Assembly: GCF_042646065.1 (NCBI RefSeq)
Contig: NZ_JBHRTA010000038.1
Coordinates: 992,001-1,056,000, forward strand
Direction of reading: 5' to 3'
From: Parapedobacter deserti
GTDB taxonomy: Bacteria > Bacteroidota > Bacteroidia > Sphingobacteriales > Sphingobacteriaceae
Length of the DNA stretch: 64,000 nucleotides
Shown: positions 18,901 to 27,799 of the stretch, piece by piece
Layout: the number at the start of each line of letters is the position of its first letter
How positions within the stretch are numbered: the first letter of the stretch is position 1
The notes under the pieces: model-generated
The model's input: only the letters and a program-made list of their open reading frames with translations
Databases searched by the model: none
What the model was told of the DNA's origin: nothing
Translations under genes and position numbers: made by a program

Positions 18901-19646
18901 GTACCGTTACTCAAGCCTCGTCGGTATTGGATGAGCGTACCCGGCAACTAGCCCGACACGAGCAGCAGCGACCGTCTGGCGAATCCTTGGATAAGCTGAA
19001 ACAACGGCTGCAAGAGCAGCAAGCCAACCGGTCTGGAAACCAGCGGGATCTCAGTGAAATCGGCTTCCGATTAAAGCAAGACGAAAGTAATAGGCGGCAG
19101 CTTGGCGACCTGCTCGCCACTATACAAGCCAAGCAGTCGGTAGCGGACAACTGGTCCAAGCTCAACGATATTATTGGCTCTGCCGATGGCAAGAAGTTCC
19201 GGCAGGTGGCGCAGGAACATACGCTGGATGTATTACTCAGCTATGCCAATGTACATCTGGAAGTACTCTCGAAGCGCTACCGTTTGAAACGGATACCGAA
19301 TACGCTGGGTTTGCAGGTGCTGGATCAGGACATGGGCGATGAGTTGCGCACGGTGTATTCGCTTTCCGGCGGGGAATCCTTCCTCGTATCATTGGCCCTG
19401 GCATTAGGGCTGGCGTCCCTATCAGCCAGCCGGATGAACGTCGAGTCCCTGTTTATCGATGAAGGCTTCGGGTCGTTAGATCCCAATACGCTTAATATCG
19501 CGATGGATGCGCTTGAGCGGTTGCATAACCAAGGGCGCAAGGTAGGCGTGATTTCGCACGTACAGGAAATGACCGAGCGTATACCCGTACAGATTAAGGT
19601 AAGTAAGCAGCAGAGTGGGAGGAGTGAGGTGGAAGTGCTCGGATAA
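15915..19646 (+). CDS. sbcC: Exonuclease subunit SbcC (Rad50-like ATPase)
   Basis: SMC-like ATPase partner of SbcD, 1243 residues. Walker A is GPTGAGKST (residues 37-45), followed by about 550 residues of Gln- and Glu-rich coiled coil. A zinc hook CPVC at 615-618 is followed by a second coiled-coil arm, the signature LSGGESFLVSLALALGL near 1150 and Walker B SLFIDEGFGSLD near 1178. All elements needed for ATP-driven end tethering are intact. It is somewhat longer than E. coli SbcC because of the coils. Confidence 0.96.
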   Translation: MKILTIRIKNLASLEGITEIDFTQEPLCSAGIFAITGPTGAGKSTILDALCLALYAKTPRYLQARETGIEITDVQGSTINQSDVRAILRDGTAEGYAEVDFVGIDGQHYRATWSVRRARNRVEGSLQQAGITLKHLTTGRDIGGKKTELLPEIARLVGLTYEQFIRSVLLAQGDFTAFLKADKDQKASLLEKLTGTHIYSELSKKVFERYREEEQQLKLLQQRQEGIVILTTEELTELKAQEAQLATALEQFETQIDATTIEIKWHEALSRHQAQVHEAQQALQERLAEKTESAGREMYLRQVEQVQPVRISVDLHQEATERLIQRKQTREEIRSQQQLLAQRVNDAAIATAEATQYLEAQSSAQEAARPQLAEANKLGIQLQAQQADLAAAQQQWQARKARWAGSQQRLADKQRESDTVEQRIAAHHQWIAKHASRQPVAEHHALIVTKLAEGRKQLEAIYRAAADIAQYEAQIQAKTTEHAEAAQRSERLAKQVSDVQAEIAALRKDLAALPIGQLREESKAVAAQAEALFAATTHWRQLYRVQQDAQQLQQKLEEHQLLLKEKEVQLQDTTNALQSITEQRKASIAMLEKAMVAASADVEILRSQLTDGQPCPVCGSRTHPYAHGSPQLNHVLDELRKVHETIEQTYAEHVATDSRLSQAVPLLRQTIKQLDMELVAKQRELSEHTCQWGQYPVSQACADIEPVNKEAWLAGQAQQLKTAKEQASEQLDRYQRAQDALDGLQQTLQRLQGEHTASADTAKDLGHHLQRLTERLTRAKEEHASRNAELEDILASVQPCFPDDQWVAGWKSQTEAFLEHVNTFAAEWKHITETLDADRNNLMVLRATITGIQKEEQDLAAEVALAGRDYADKQAVLENLRASRLSLFNGEAVETIEARLKHRITKAQEQLNIRRQSQELLQTENAQLEATATEIGREITRLEKRTAELSGKIEQWLCDYNAKHQSTLGKALLQKLLAHPSEWIAEEREALSAIERTVTQASSVLDERTRQLARHEQQRPSGESLDKLKQRLQEQQANRSGNQRDLSEIGFRLKQDESNRRQLGDLLATIQAKQSVADNWSKLNDIIGSADGKKFRQVAQEHTLDVLLSYANVHLEVLSKRYRLKRIPNTLGLQVLDQDMGDELRTVYSLSGGESFLVSLALALGLASLSASRMNVESLFIDEGFGSLDPNTLNIAMDALERLHNQGRKVGVISHVQEMTERIPVQIKVSKQQSGRSEVEVLG

Positions 19647-19691
19647 TAGCTTAGTCAATCCGCAGGCGATTATAGTAGCAGGGAGCTGTAT

Positions 19692-21179
19692 TCAGTATAA
19701 ATGCGCCAGCACCCATTGTCCGAAGTCGGCAAATTTTGTTAATTGAAGTTCCCGTTTATCTGCTGCAATTTCTTTTAATTTTTCAGCAACCTTTTTGCGC
19801 GTGGTCGTCTTCCATGCATTTCCCCTGCGCTTAGGATCCGCCGCGATCGTGTTGAAGATCAGTTTTTCGGTTTTGTAGGCTTTACCCTGTTTACTGAATG
19901 CCCTTTTGTACGATCGGATCTCATACTCGATATAAGCCAGGTCATTCATTTCATAACTAAGAAGTATATAGAGTAAACGGCCGGCCCGGTAGACAAGGTG
20001 TTGTGGGGTTTGCTTCGCAGCATCAATGAGCAGGTTTAATTGTTTTTTCGCCTTGCTCCATTGTTGCTGCATAAAATGGGAAAGTGCTACAAAAAAATAG
20101 CACTCCAATTGCTTTTCATGGGCAGTGATTGATCTTTGGCCATTCACGTGGACGGAAGCGTCCGTCAACAATTGATCGGCCATGCCGTATTGCTTACAAC
20201 CGAGCACCATATTTAACCGATATACTTGCGCGGTCAGTGTCGCGACACTTTTGAAATGTTCAGGATAGGCGCGTTCCGATAATGCGGTCAGCTTATCGAT
20301 AAAGGGAGACATTTCTTGGTAGTAACCGATGCTCCGTAGACTGTCCAGAATACCATCAAGCGCGGATAGATAATCATAGGGAGGATAGTCCCACATAGGT
20401 TCGTTGGCTTCCGTCAATTTGGTGAGCGCATTGAATATCCGCAATGCCGAGCGGTAGTCACCGGAATGAAGAAAAAAGAAGGACTGAAAAAGCAAATGTA
20501 ATTTTTGTGGTTCGAATTGATGCTGGCTGCCCCGGGTAGATAGGCTAAGCTCGCTTAGGATTAGATCATTCACCTGTTTTTCTCGTTGTCCGTTTTCGGG
20601 ACGCTTGCGATTTGTTAGCCGGTGGCGGAGGAGTTCGTAAAGGGAGTAATGTTCATGAATTTGCCGGAGGGATTGCAGCGTATGTTTGGCCCTCATTTGT
20701 TTATCCACCAATTGCTGTTCACTAAGCCCGGGGAAACCCAGGTCAGAAAGGGCGGTCAATTCCATTCGTGCAGCCTGATAAGCCACCGGATAGTGCTGAC
20801 TTTCCGCCGCTAATTTTGAGGCTTTCTGAAGCTCTTTGAATGCTCTGCCGGGTATCGAGCGCTCGAAACACAACCTCGCTTTCAGCAGGCATTGGTATTG
20901 CTGATACCAAGGGTCTTGTTCAATACGGACCTGTACGAGTAAATCGGTCAGGACCTTATAGAGATAGGCAGCCGTGTTTTCCAGCGACTTCGAAGGGTAA
21001 GCCTTCCTGAATTGCTCCTGCCATGGGGCGGTGTCCGGGGGGCTTGTCTGTCCGGCAATTTGTTGAAAAAGCGAGACATACACTTTGTTGCCTTTTAGCA
21101 GCGCCGAATGTTGCTGAAAAAGCTTTTTCTCTGCTGCAGATAGCGATTTAACCAGCTTTTCAAGTTCGTAGAACAACAT
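19692..21179 (-). CDS. Large helical protein of unknown function, TPR-like
   Basis: A 495-residue soluble protein without signal or membrane segments. The composition is almost wholly helical, with repeated pairs of helices (CLLKARLCFERSIPGRAF, AFKELQKASKLAAESQHY, HLLFQSFFFLHSGDYRSAL) that suggest a TPR-like solenoid. The C-terminus is basic (TTRKKVAEKLKEIAADKREL). Proteins of this look occur in many Bacteroidota without assigned function. It converges with sbcC and is divergent from the ribokinase, so context says little. Confidence 0.75.
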   Translation of the reverse strand: MLFYELEKLVKSLSAAEKKLFQQHSALLKGNKVYVSLFQQIAGQTSPPDTAPWQEQFRKAYPSKSLENTAAYLYKVLTDLLVQVRIEQDPWYQQYQCLLKARLCFERSIPGRAFKELQKASKLAAESQHYPVAYQAARMELTALSDLGFPGLSEQQLVDKQMRAKHTLQSLRQIHEHYSLYELLRHRLTNRKRPENGQREKQVNDLILSELSLSTRGSQHQFEPQKLHLLFQSFFFLHSGDYRSALRIFNALTKLTEANEPMWDYPPYDYLSALDGILDSLRSIGYYQEMSPFIDKLTALSERAYPEHFKSVATLTAQVYRLNMVLGCKQYGMADQLLTDASVHVNGQRSITAHEKQLECYFFVALSHFMQQQWSKAKKQLNLLIDAAKQTPQHLVYRAGRLLYILLSYEMNDLAYIEYEIRSYKRAFSKQGKAYKTEKLIFNTIAADPKRRGNAWKTTTRKKVAEKLKEIAADKRELQLTKFADFGQWVLAHLY

Positions 21180-21345
21180 ATTCGATAGATTGCAAATTAT
21201 TTTTTCATAAATGTCTGATAATCAGGATTATTTTTAGTATACAATTGGTTTTTCTTGTGTTTACACTTCATAAAGTTATGTAAAAATGGCCAATTTTACA
21301 AGGATATCGGTGGTACTTTTGACATCGTTATAAACCACTTCAGCA

Positions 21346-22206
21346 ATGTTTACCAATTATATGACCAATAAAATCATCGTTGTAGGTAGTATGAACATGG
21401 ATATGGTAGTGAAGACGAGCCATATTCCACAGCCAGGAGAAACTGTTTTGGGCGGATCTTTTTTAATGAATCCCGGAGGAAAAGGAGCGAACCAGGAGTC
21501 ATCTCAATTATTTGATGAGGAAGGGGTAGACACCAATGGGATTTTGGCTGATGACAACAGCCCATCCGGCATTGCATTGATTACGGTCGATGAGCGTGGT
21601 GAAAACAGCATTGTCGTCGCCCCCGGGGCAAACGCGCATCTGGAACCCGGCGATGTAGAAAAGGTGCTGGACAACTATCCCGGCAGCAAAATCTTATTGA
21701 TCCAGTTGGAAATACCGATGCGAACCGTTGAACATGCGGCCGGTAGAGCACGCGACAGGGGAATGAAGGTGATTCTTAATCCAGCGCCTGCCAATGCAAT
21801 GGTTCACAACATGTTCCACTTAATCGATATCATCACACCGAATGTAAATGAAGCGGAGATGTTGTTCGGTGTGCGGATTACCGACATCTCCAGTGCGCGG
21901 CAGGCAGCGGAGCGCATACACGAACAGGGAGTGAAACAGGTGATCGTGACATTGGGTAAGGACGGCGCGGCGCTGCTCGAGGACGGTGCGTTTTATCACA
22001 TTCCGGCACCGAAGGTCGAGACCGTGGATACCACGGCGGCGGGCGACGTATTTAATGGAGCGCTTGCAGTAGCGGTAGGAGAAGGCAAGTTATTGAAAGA
22101 TGCCGTATCCTTTGCCTGTCGCGCTGCCTCGCTTGCGGTGACGCGTATGGGTGCGCAGTCCTCTATTCCGTTCCGCAACGAAGTTTTGTTGAGCAGCATG
22201 ACATAG
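21346..22206 (+). CDS. rbsK: Ribokinase with an internal in-frame deletion
   Basis: PfkB-family sugar kinase, 286 residues; phosphorylates ribose to ribose 5-phosphate. Present are GSMNMDMVV at the N-terminus, the PGGKGANQ substrate motif, the TPN-x-x-EAE region and the catalytic DTTAAGDVFNGA. After GGKGANQ the sequence jumps directly to ESSQLFDEEGVDTNGI. In E. coli RbsK about 23 residues lie between these points, so roughly 70 bases seem to be missing in frame. The deleted part belongs to the core fold, and activity is doubtful. An ATG at 21361 is an alternative start. A TACTTTTG -7 box is at 21314-21321. First gene of the ribose/nucleoside operon. Confidence 0.88.
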   Translation: MFTNYMTNKIIVVGSMNMDMVVKTSHIPQPGETVLGGSFLMNPGGKGANQESSQLFDEEGVDTNGILADDNSPSGIALITVDERGENSIVVAPGANAHLEPGDVEKVLDNYPGSKILLIQLEIPMRTVEHAAGRARDRGMKVILNPAPANAMVHNMFHLIDIITPNVNEAEMLFGVRITDISSARQAAERIHEQGVKQVIVTLGKDGAALLEDGAFYHIPAPKVETVDTTAAGDVFNGALAVAVGEGKLLKDAVSFACRAASLAVTRMGAQSSIPFRNEVLLSSMT

Positions 22207-22243
22207 ACAACAATTGTATAACCAATTTCAAAACTGACAAATT

Positions 22244-23248
22244 ATGTTTATCGTAGAAAGTTATGGGCTCGCCGTCCTGTTTTGCGTCGTCACGATGCTT
22301 TGCTGGGGCTCGTGGGCCAACACCCAGAAGCTTGTGCAGCGCGAATGGCGGTTTGAACTCTTTTATTGGGATTATGTATGGGGAATTTTCCTGTTGGCAC
22401 TTGTCGGTGCCTTTACGATGGGGAGCATGGGAGGATCCGGCAGGCCATTTCTGGCTGACCTCGCGCAGGCAGAAGGCGGGAATATCCGGAGTGCCCTTAC
22501 CGGCGGAGTGGTATTCAACCTAGCCAACATCCTGCTGACGGCAGCCATAGCAGGTGCGGGGATGGCCGTTGCTTTTCCGGTAGGGATCGGATTGGCGCTC
22601 GTGATCGGCGTGCTCATTAATTACATCATGCATGCGAAGGGAAATCCTGTTTTCTTGTTTGCAGGTGTCGGTTTGGTAACGCTGGCCATCATTTTAAACG
22701 CGGTGGCTTATAGTAAACACTCCGGTGGAACGGGCAAGAAAGGCGTAATTAAGTGGATCGTGGTGTCCGTTATCGCCGGCGTGCTGATGTCCACATTCTA
22801 TCCGTTTATCGCAGCCGGAATGGATCTGGAAAATTTCGTTTCGCCTGCGACCGGCAAGATGACGCCCTACACCGCTTTTGTTGTATTTGCAGCCGGTATT
22901 CTGGTAAGTAACTTCTTGTTCAATACCATACTCATGCGCAAGCCGCTGGAAGGCGCTCCCAGCAGCTACGGCGAATATTTCACAGGGCGGTTTAGCGTCC
23001 ATGCGGTGGGCATTGTGGGCGGTTGCATCTGGGGACTGGGCAATCTTTTCAACCTTATTGCCGCAGGCAAAGCCGGCCCCGCGATCTCTTATGGTCTTGG
23101 TCAGGGCGCCACACTGGTGGCCGCACTCTGGGGGGTGCTGATCTGGAAGGAATTTAAGGGGGCTTCCAAATCTGTTAGCTCGCTCGTAGCAGCGATGTTC
23201 GTGCTTTTTGTGGTAGGACTTGGATTGGTGGTCGCTGCTGGGGAGTAA
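22244..23248 (+). CDS. GRP/DMT-superfamily sugar transporter, probable ribose permease
   Basis: Inner-membrane transporter of 334 residues with ten hydrophobic segments and the conserved start CWGSWANTQKL. It resembles glucose/ribose porter (GRP) and RusT-like proteins of the drug/metabolite superfamily. It begins 37 bases after the ribokinase and 30 bases before the SusC gene. From this context its likely cargo is ribose set free in the periplasm. Confidence 0.85.
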   Translation: MFIVESYGLAVLFCVVTMLCWGSWANTQKLVQREWRFELFYWDYVWGIFLLALVGAFTMGSMGGSGRPFLADLAQAEGGNIRSALTGGVVFNLANILLTAAIAGAGMAVAFPVGIGLALVIGVLINYIMHAKGNPVFLFAGVGLVTLAIILNAVAYSKHSGGTGKKGVIKWIVVSVIAGVLMSTFYPFIAAGMDLENFVSPATGKMTPYTAFVVFAAGILVSNFLFNTILMRKPLEGAPSSYGEYFTGRFSVHAVGIVGGCIWGLGNLFNLIAAGKAGPAISYGLGQGATLVAALWGVLIWKEFKGASKSVSSLVAAMFVLFVVGLGLVVAAGE

Positions 23249-23278
23249 ACTGATAACCAACAAACTTAATTAAACGTT

Positions 23279-26215
23279 ATGAAAAAAAATGTGTTAACTG
23301 CAATTTTTCTCTGCTTTTTGGGAGTATTGCAAATTGCTCTTGCGCAAACGAATGTAACCGGACACGTCACCGATAGCCTCACCGGTGAACCCTTGGTGGG
23401 AGCCAATATTCGGGAGATAGGGGGCAAGGGTAGTGCGACAACGAACGATTCGGGTGCTTTTTCAATTTCCGTTTCAGGTGCGAATTCGTCACTACAGGTG
23501 ACGTACATTGGGTATCAATCCCAACAGGTCAGCGTTGCTGGCCAAGCGACGGTCCACATATCCCTGGTACGCATCGGAGACGCTTTGGATGAGGTCGTCG
23601 TAGTTGGTTACGGCACGCGGCGAAAAAGCCAATTGACCGGCGCAATTTCGTCCATATCATCCGCTGAATTAAAGGAAACACCAGTCGTCTTTATTGATCA
23701 GGCACTGCAAGGACGAGCGGCCGGAGTCGACGTGGTGTCCGCAGGTCATCGACCCGGAGAAGGAGCCACAGTGCGTATCCGAGGCGTTAATTCGATTTCG
23801 GCCGGTAACGATCCGTTATACGTTGTAGACGGTATACCCGTATCGCGGGGCGTAAACCTCATCAATCCGAACTTTATCGAATCCATAGAGGTATTGAAAG
23901 ACGCATCTGCAACCGCAATCTATGGATCACGCGGTTCTAATGGGGTAATTTTAATTACGACGAAGCAAGGCAAGGCAGGACGTACGCAATTCAGTTATGA
24001 GAGCTATGCGGGCTTTTCCAGGATTCTTAATAAAGTGGATGTGTTGGATGGTGAAGAGTGGGTCCGATATAAAGAAGCATCACGGCGTACAGATGACCTT
24101 ACCGTGTTGCTTGATCCTATTGAGCTTGCAAATTATAATGCCGGTATCGAAGTGGATTGGGTAGACCTTAACTTACGGGACGGTTTACAGCACAGTCATT
24201 CGTTGAGTTCGTCGGGCGGAAATGAGAAAACCAAGTTTTCCGTAGATGTAAACTTCTTAAAGCAAAACGGTATTGTTTACAATTCCGATTTTACCCGTGG
24301 ATCGTTACAATTCAATGTAAATCACAAGGTAAATGAACGGTTCAATTTTGGGCTTACCACGCTTCTTTTTATGTCGAAAACCAATCTGATTAACGCGGGG
24401 GCGGTTCTAAGTCAAGCGATGCAGATCAGCCCCTTGGGAGATATCTACGAAGATGATGGCCGTTATCGATTGTTTCCCACTAACGAAGCGCTGATTGGAA
24501 ACCCGCTCGCCAATGTAGACAATGAGCGTAACCAGCAGATACGGAACCGGATGTTCAGTAGTCTTTTTGCCGAATACCAAATTATAGAAGGACTTAAGTA
24601 TAGACTTAACTTCGGTCCAGATCTCACCTTTTCAAATGATGGAAATTTTATCGGAAGCTATACGACCATCCTGCAAGGCGCGCCCAATAGGGCGTCTAAT
24701 TCCCGAGACGATACGAAGGCTTACACGTTAGAAAATTTGCTGATGTACAATCGGGAATTTGGAAATGGCCACGAAATCGACCTGACGTTGTTACAGAGTA
24801 TCCAGGAAGAGATTACAGAAAGCAACACGGTTTCGGCGATGGGAATGCCATCGGAAAAAATGCTTTGGCATAAACTATCTGCTGGCGAAATTAGGTCTTA
24901 CGATTCCGACCAACAAGGGTGGTCCCTGCTGTCCTACATGGCCCGTTTGAACTATGCTTACAAAGGTAAGTATATGCTCACGCTCACCGCCCGCCGAGAC
25001 GGCTCCTCGCGGTTTGGTGATGATCGAAAATTCGGTTTTTTCCCCGCATTCGCGATGGGATGGAATATTAAGCAGGAAAATTTCATGTCAGATGTATCTG
25101 GTTTGACGGAATTAAAGTTACGGGCAAGCCATGGTTCGGTTGGCAACACTGCGATAAACCCATACCAGTCGCTAGGTGCCGTATCCCGAAGTGGGTATGT
25201 TTTTGGTGATGAGACTGCGTTGGGTTTTCGGCCCTCTACGTTGCCCAATCCGGACCTGCGTTGGGAAAAGTCGACGACGACAAATATTGGATTGGATTTC
25301 GGATTGTTTAACAATCGGCTGACTGGTGCGCTCGAATATTATGTGGTTAATACAACGGATCTGCTATTGAATCAATCGGTGCCAAGACTATCAGGATATA
25401 GTAGTATTTTGGTCAATATCGGCAAAACGAGAAACGTAGGCTACGAGGCGTCGATTTCGTCTACAAATGTAGATGCCGGTGGTTTCAAATGGGTCACGAA
25501 TCTTAATCTAGGAGCAAACCAAAATAAAATCGTCGACTTATACGGAAACGAAGCCGATGATATCGGCAACAGTCGGTTTATCGGTAAGCCCATCTCGGTG
25601 TTCTATGACTTGGCTTTTGATGGCATATGGCAGGAGCACGAGGCAGAGATAGCGGAGAGCTACGGCAGAATACCTGGCCAGATAAAAGTAAAGGATACGA
25701 ACAACGATAGTCAAATCAACGCAGAAGACCGTGTAATCTTGGGCTCACCGTTTCCAAAGTGGCAAGGAGGACTAACAAATTATTTCAGCTACAAAGGAAT
25801 CGACCTATCAGTCTTCATCCACACCCGGCAAGGTTTTATGCTCAATAGCAGTTTACATACGATCGATAATCTTGCTGGCCGGTACAATATTCCGAGATTT
25901 GTCAATTATTACACCCCGGATAACCCAAGCAATGAGTTCCCGCGGCCGGTCAACCAAGGGCAGACCAACGTAAATATGGGAGTTTTGCGCTACCGAGATG
26001 GTTCTTTTGTACGAGTGAAAAATATCAGCTTGGGTTACACGTTCAACGCAAAATCATTGGCTGCCTTGCGACTACAATCGTTGCGCGTGTATCTTAACGC
26101 CTTCAACCCGTTTACGTTTACTTCGTACGAAGGGTGGGACCCCGAGGCGGGGAGCAACGTGGACAGCTATCCGAGCACCAAAACGTTTTTGGCGGGTTTG
26201 AGTGTTAATTTTTAA
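23279..26215 (+). CDS. SusC-like TonB-dependent outer membrane receptor
   Basis: Outer-membrane importer of 978 residues. Signal peptide 1-22 (ALAQ), a carboxypeptidase-regulatory-like domain (about 25-105), TonB-box region DEVVVVGYG near 108, plug domain (about 115-230 with DPLYVVDG and AIYGSRGSNGVILITTK) and a 22-strand barrel ending in FLAGLSVNF with the terminal aromatic residue. It forms the usual pair with the SusD lipoprotein 27 bases downstream. With the nucleoside hydrolase in the same operon, nucleosides or ribosylated compounds are the likely cargo. Confidence 0.95.
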   Translation: MKKNVLTAIFLCFLGVLQIALAQTNVTGHVTDSLTGEPLVGANIREIGGKGSATTNDSGAFSISVSGANSSLQVTYIGYQSQQVSVAGQATVHISLVRIGDALDEVVVVGYGTRRKSQLTGAISSISSAELKETPVVFIDQALQGRAAGVDVVSAGHRPGEGATVRIRGVNSISAGNDPLYVVDGIPVSRGVNLINPNFIESIEVLKDASATAIYGSRGSNGVILITTKQGKAGRTQFSYESYAGFSRILNKVDVLDGEEWVRYKEASRRTDDLTVLLDPIELANYNAGIEVDWVDLNLRDGLQHSHSLSSSGGNEKTKFSVDVNFLKQNGIVYNSDFTRGSLQFNVNHKVNERFNFGLTTLLFMSKTNLINAGAVLSQAMQISPLGDIYEDDGRYRLFPTNEALIGNPLANVDNERNQQIRNRMFSSLFAEYQIIEGLKYRLNFGPDLTFSNDGNFIGSYTTILQGAPNRASNSRDDTKAYTLENLLMYNREFGNGHEIDLTLLQSIQEEITESNTVSAMGMPSEKMLWHKLSAGEIRSYDSDQQGWSLLSYMARLNYAYKGKYMLTLTARRDGSSRFGDDRKFGFFPAFAMGWNIKQENFMSDVSGLTELKLRASHGSVGNTAINPYQSLGAVSRSGYVFGDETALGFRPSTLPNPDLRWEKSTTTNIGLDFGLFNNRLTGALEYYVVNTTDLLLNQSVPRLSGYSSILVNIGKTRNVGYEASISSTNVDAGGFKWVTNLNLGANQNKIVDLYGNEADDIGNSRFIGKPISVFYDLAFDGIWQEHEAEIAESYGRIPGQIKVKDTNNDSQINAEDRVILGSPFPKWQGGLTNYFSYKGIDLSVFIHTRQGFMLNSSLHTIDNLAGRYNIPRFVNYYTPDNPSNEFPRPVNQGQTNVNMGVLRYRDGSFVRVKNISLGYTFNAKSLAALRLQSLRVYLNAFNPFTFTSYEGWDPEAGSNVDSYPSTKTFLAGLSVNF

Positions 26216-26242
26216 ATAAAAACAGTTTTAGAATTGAAGACA

Positions 26243-27757
26243 ATGAAAACGAATATCATATACATCCTGTTCTTTGCAACGTTATGTTTTTCATGCGATC
26301 GCGATTTTCTGAAGGAAGACCCACGTTCGGTCCTCAATCCTGTGGGATTTTATACCGACGAGGCGGGACTACGGGCTGGCGTTAACGCGACATATGCCGC
26401 ATTGCGCCCCATGTATGGTGAGCAAGAAGCTCCCTTCCAGCTGACGTTGCTTGGCACAGACCTATTCACGCATGGAAAAGCCGAGATCGGATTGCCATTC
26501 GATTATTACGATGCTGACCTTAATTCTTTTTCTGGAGAAGTTGCGTTCATTTGGAACAATTGCTATAACCTCATTAATATTGCTAATTCCGTTGTATCGT
26601 CCGCGCCAGAAGTTCAAATGAACGAAGTGGAAAAAAATCATCTGGTTGGCGAAGCCAGATTTATCCGTGCGCTCGCTTATTTCTGGCTTGTACAGCAATT
26701 TTCGGATGTTCCGCTGCGCTTAGAACCAACGATGGGCGTAGTACGCGAGGTAAAGCGGAATAGCAAGGATGAGGTCTATAAGGCGATCATTGCTGATCTG
26801 GTTACTGCTGAAGCAAACCTTGGTGATTCCCATGCTCAATGGGGACGCGTCCGCAAAGGTGCTGCCAGGCATTTGCTAAGCAAAGTATATCTTACGATCG
26901 GGGATTGGGAGAATGCATTTTTTTACGCGGATAAGGTGATCGCCGATAAGTCTAACTACGGATTGGAGGCTACGTTTAGCGACATCTTCCACCACGACAA
27001 TCAGGTCAATAAGGAGGTTGTCTTTTCGGTGCAGTATCGCAATGATCTCGTGAATTCAGGAATTGGAAATCGAACGCATTTATTTTTTACGAACTCGTAT
27101 TCTGACATTCCCGGAATGCAGCGAGAGCTCCAATGGGGGCGCCCATGGTCACGCTATGCCCCCACGGCATTTCTAATGAGTCTATTTGATGATGAAAGTG
27201 ATGAGCGAACGGATATCTGGCGTACCTTTGACGATTTTTATTATAATAACCCTTCATCGTTGCCTGACGGCAAAAGTCTTGGCGATCCGATCGATCCAAG
27301 TTGGGAAAACACAATTGAATTTCACCCAGCACTGATTAAATATTGGGATCCTACACGGCCGCAAGTGAATGAGGAGCGGGGCAACAAGGATTTTATTGTT
27401 TTCCGGTTGGCTGAAACCTACTTAATCGCTGCCGAAGCGTTACTTATGGATGGAAAGCGGGCGGCGGCGTTGCCTTATTTCAATGCGGTGAGACAACGGG
27501 CATCCCGCGAGGGATATGATCTTTCTGTTACTGAAGAAATGCTGGATGTCGATTTAATCTTGGATGAAAGAGCACGGGAGTTGGCTGGCGAAATGCATCG
27601 GTGGTTCGACTTAGTCAGAACCGGGAAGGCCGTGGAGCGGATTCGGTTGTATAGCAAAAACGGCGCAAATATCCAGCCACATCATTTGTTACGACCGATA
27701 CCACAGAATGAAATCGATTTGCTGGAGACGCCGTTACCACAGAATGACGGGTATTAA
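26243..27757 (+). CDS. SusD/RagB-like nutrient-binding outer membrane lipoprotein
   Basis: Cell-surface binding lid for the SusC channel, 504 residues. The lipoprotein signal ends CFSC (Cys15). The TPR-like SusD fold is visible from NPVGFYTDEAGLRAGVNATY and the C-terminal RPIPQNEIDL motif shared by the family. The ATG at 26243 is preferred over an in-frame TTG at 26234, since MKTNIIYILFF is a regular signal start. Confidence 0.95.
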   Translation: MKTNIIYILFFATLCFSCDRDFLKEDPRSVLNPVGFYTDEAGLRAGVNATYAALRPMYGEQEAPFQLTLLGTDLFTHGKAEIGLPFDYYDADLNSFSGEVAFIWNNCYNLINIANSVVSSAPEVQMNEVEKNHLVGEARFIRALAYFWLVQQFSDVPLRLEPTMGVVREVKRNSKDEVYKAIIADLVTAEANLGDSHAQWGRVRKGAARHLLSKVYLTIGDWENAFFYADKVIADKSNYGLEATFSDIFHHDNQVNKEVVFSVQYRNDLVNSGIGNRTHLFFTNSYSDIPGMQRELQWGRPWSRYAPTAFLMSLFDDESDERTDIWRTFDDFYYNNPSSLPDGKSLGDPIDPSWENTIEFHPALIKYWDPTRPQVNEERGNKDFIVFRLAETYLIAAEALLMDGKRAAALPYFNAVRQRASREGYDLSVTEEMLDVDLILDERARELAGEMHRWFDLVRTGKAVERIRLYSKNGANIQPHHLLRPIPQNEIDLLETPLPQNDGY

Positions 27758-27799
27758 TCCGTATATTGCCAAAAACAAGGTTGTAAATTACATATTCGT

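Noticed and set aside
15135..19192. Many long open frames antisense or out of frame to sbcD and sbcC
   Set aside because: They follow from the GC-rich codon pattern of two clearly real genes and have no domains.
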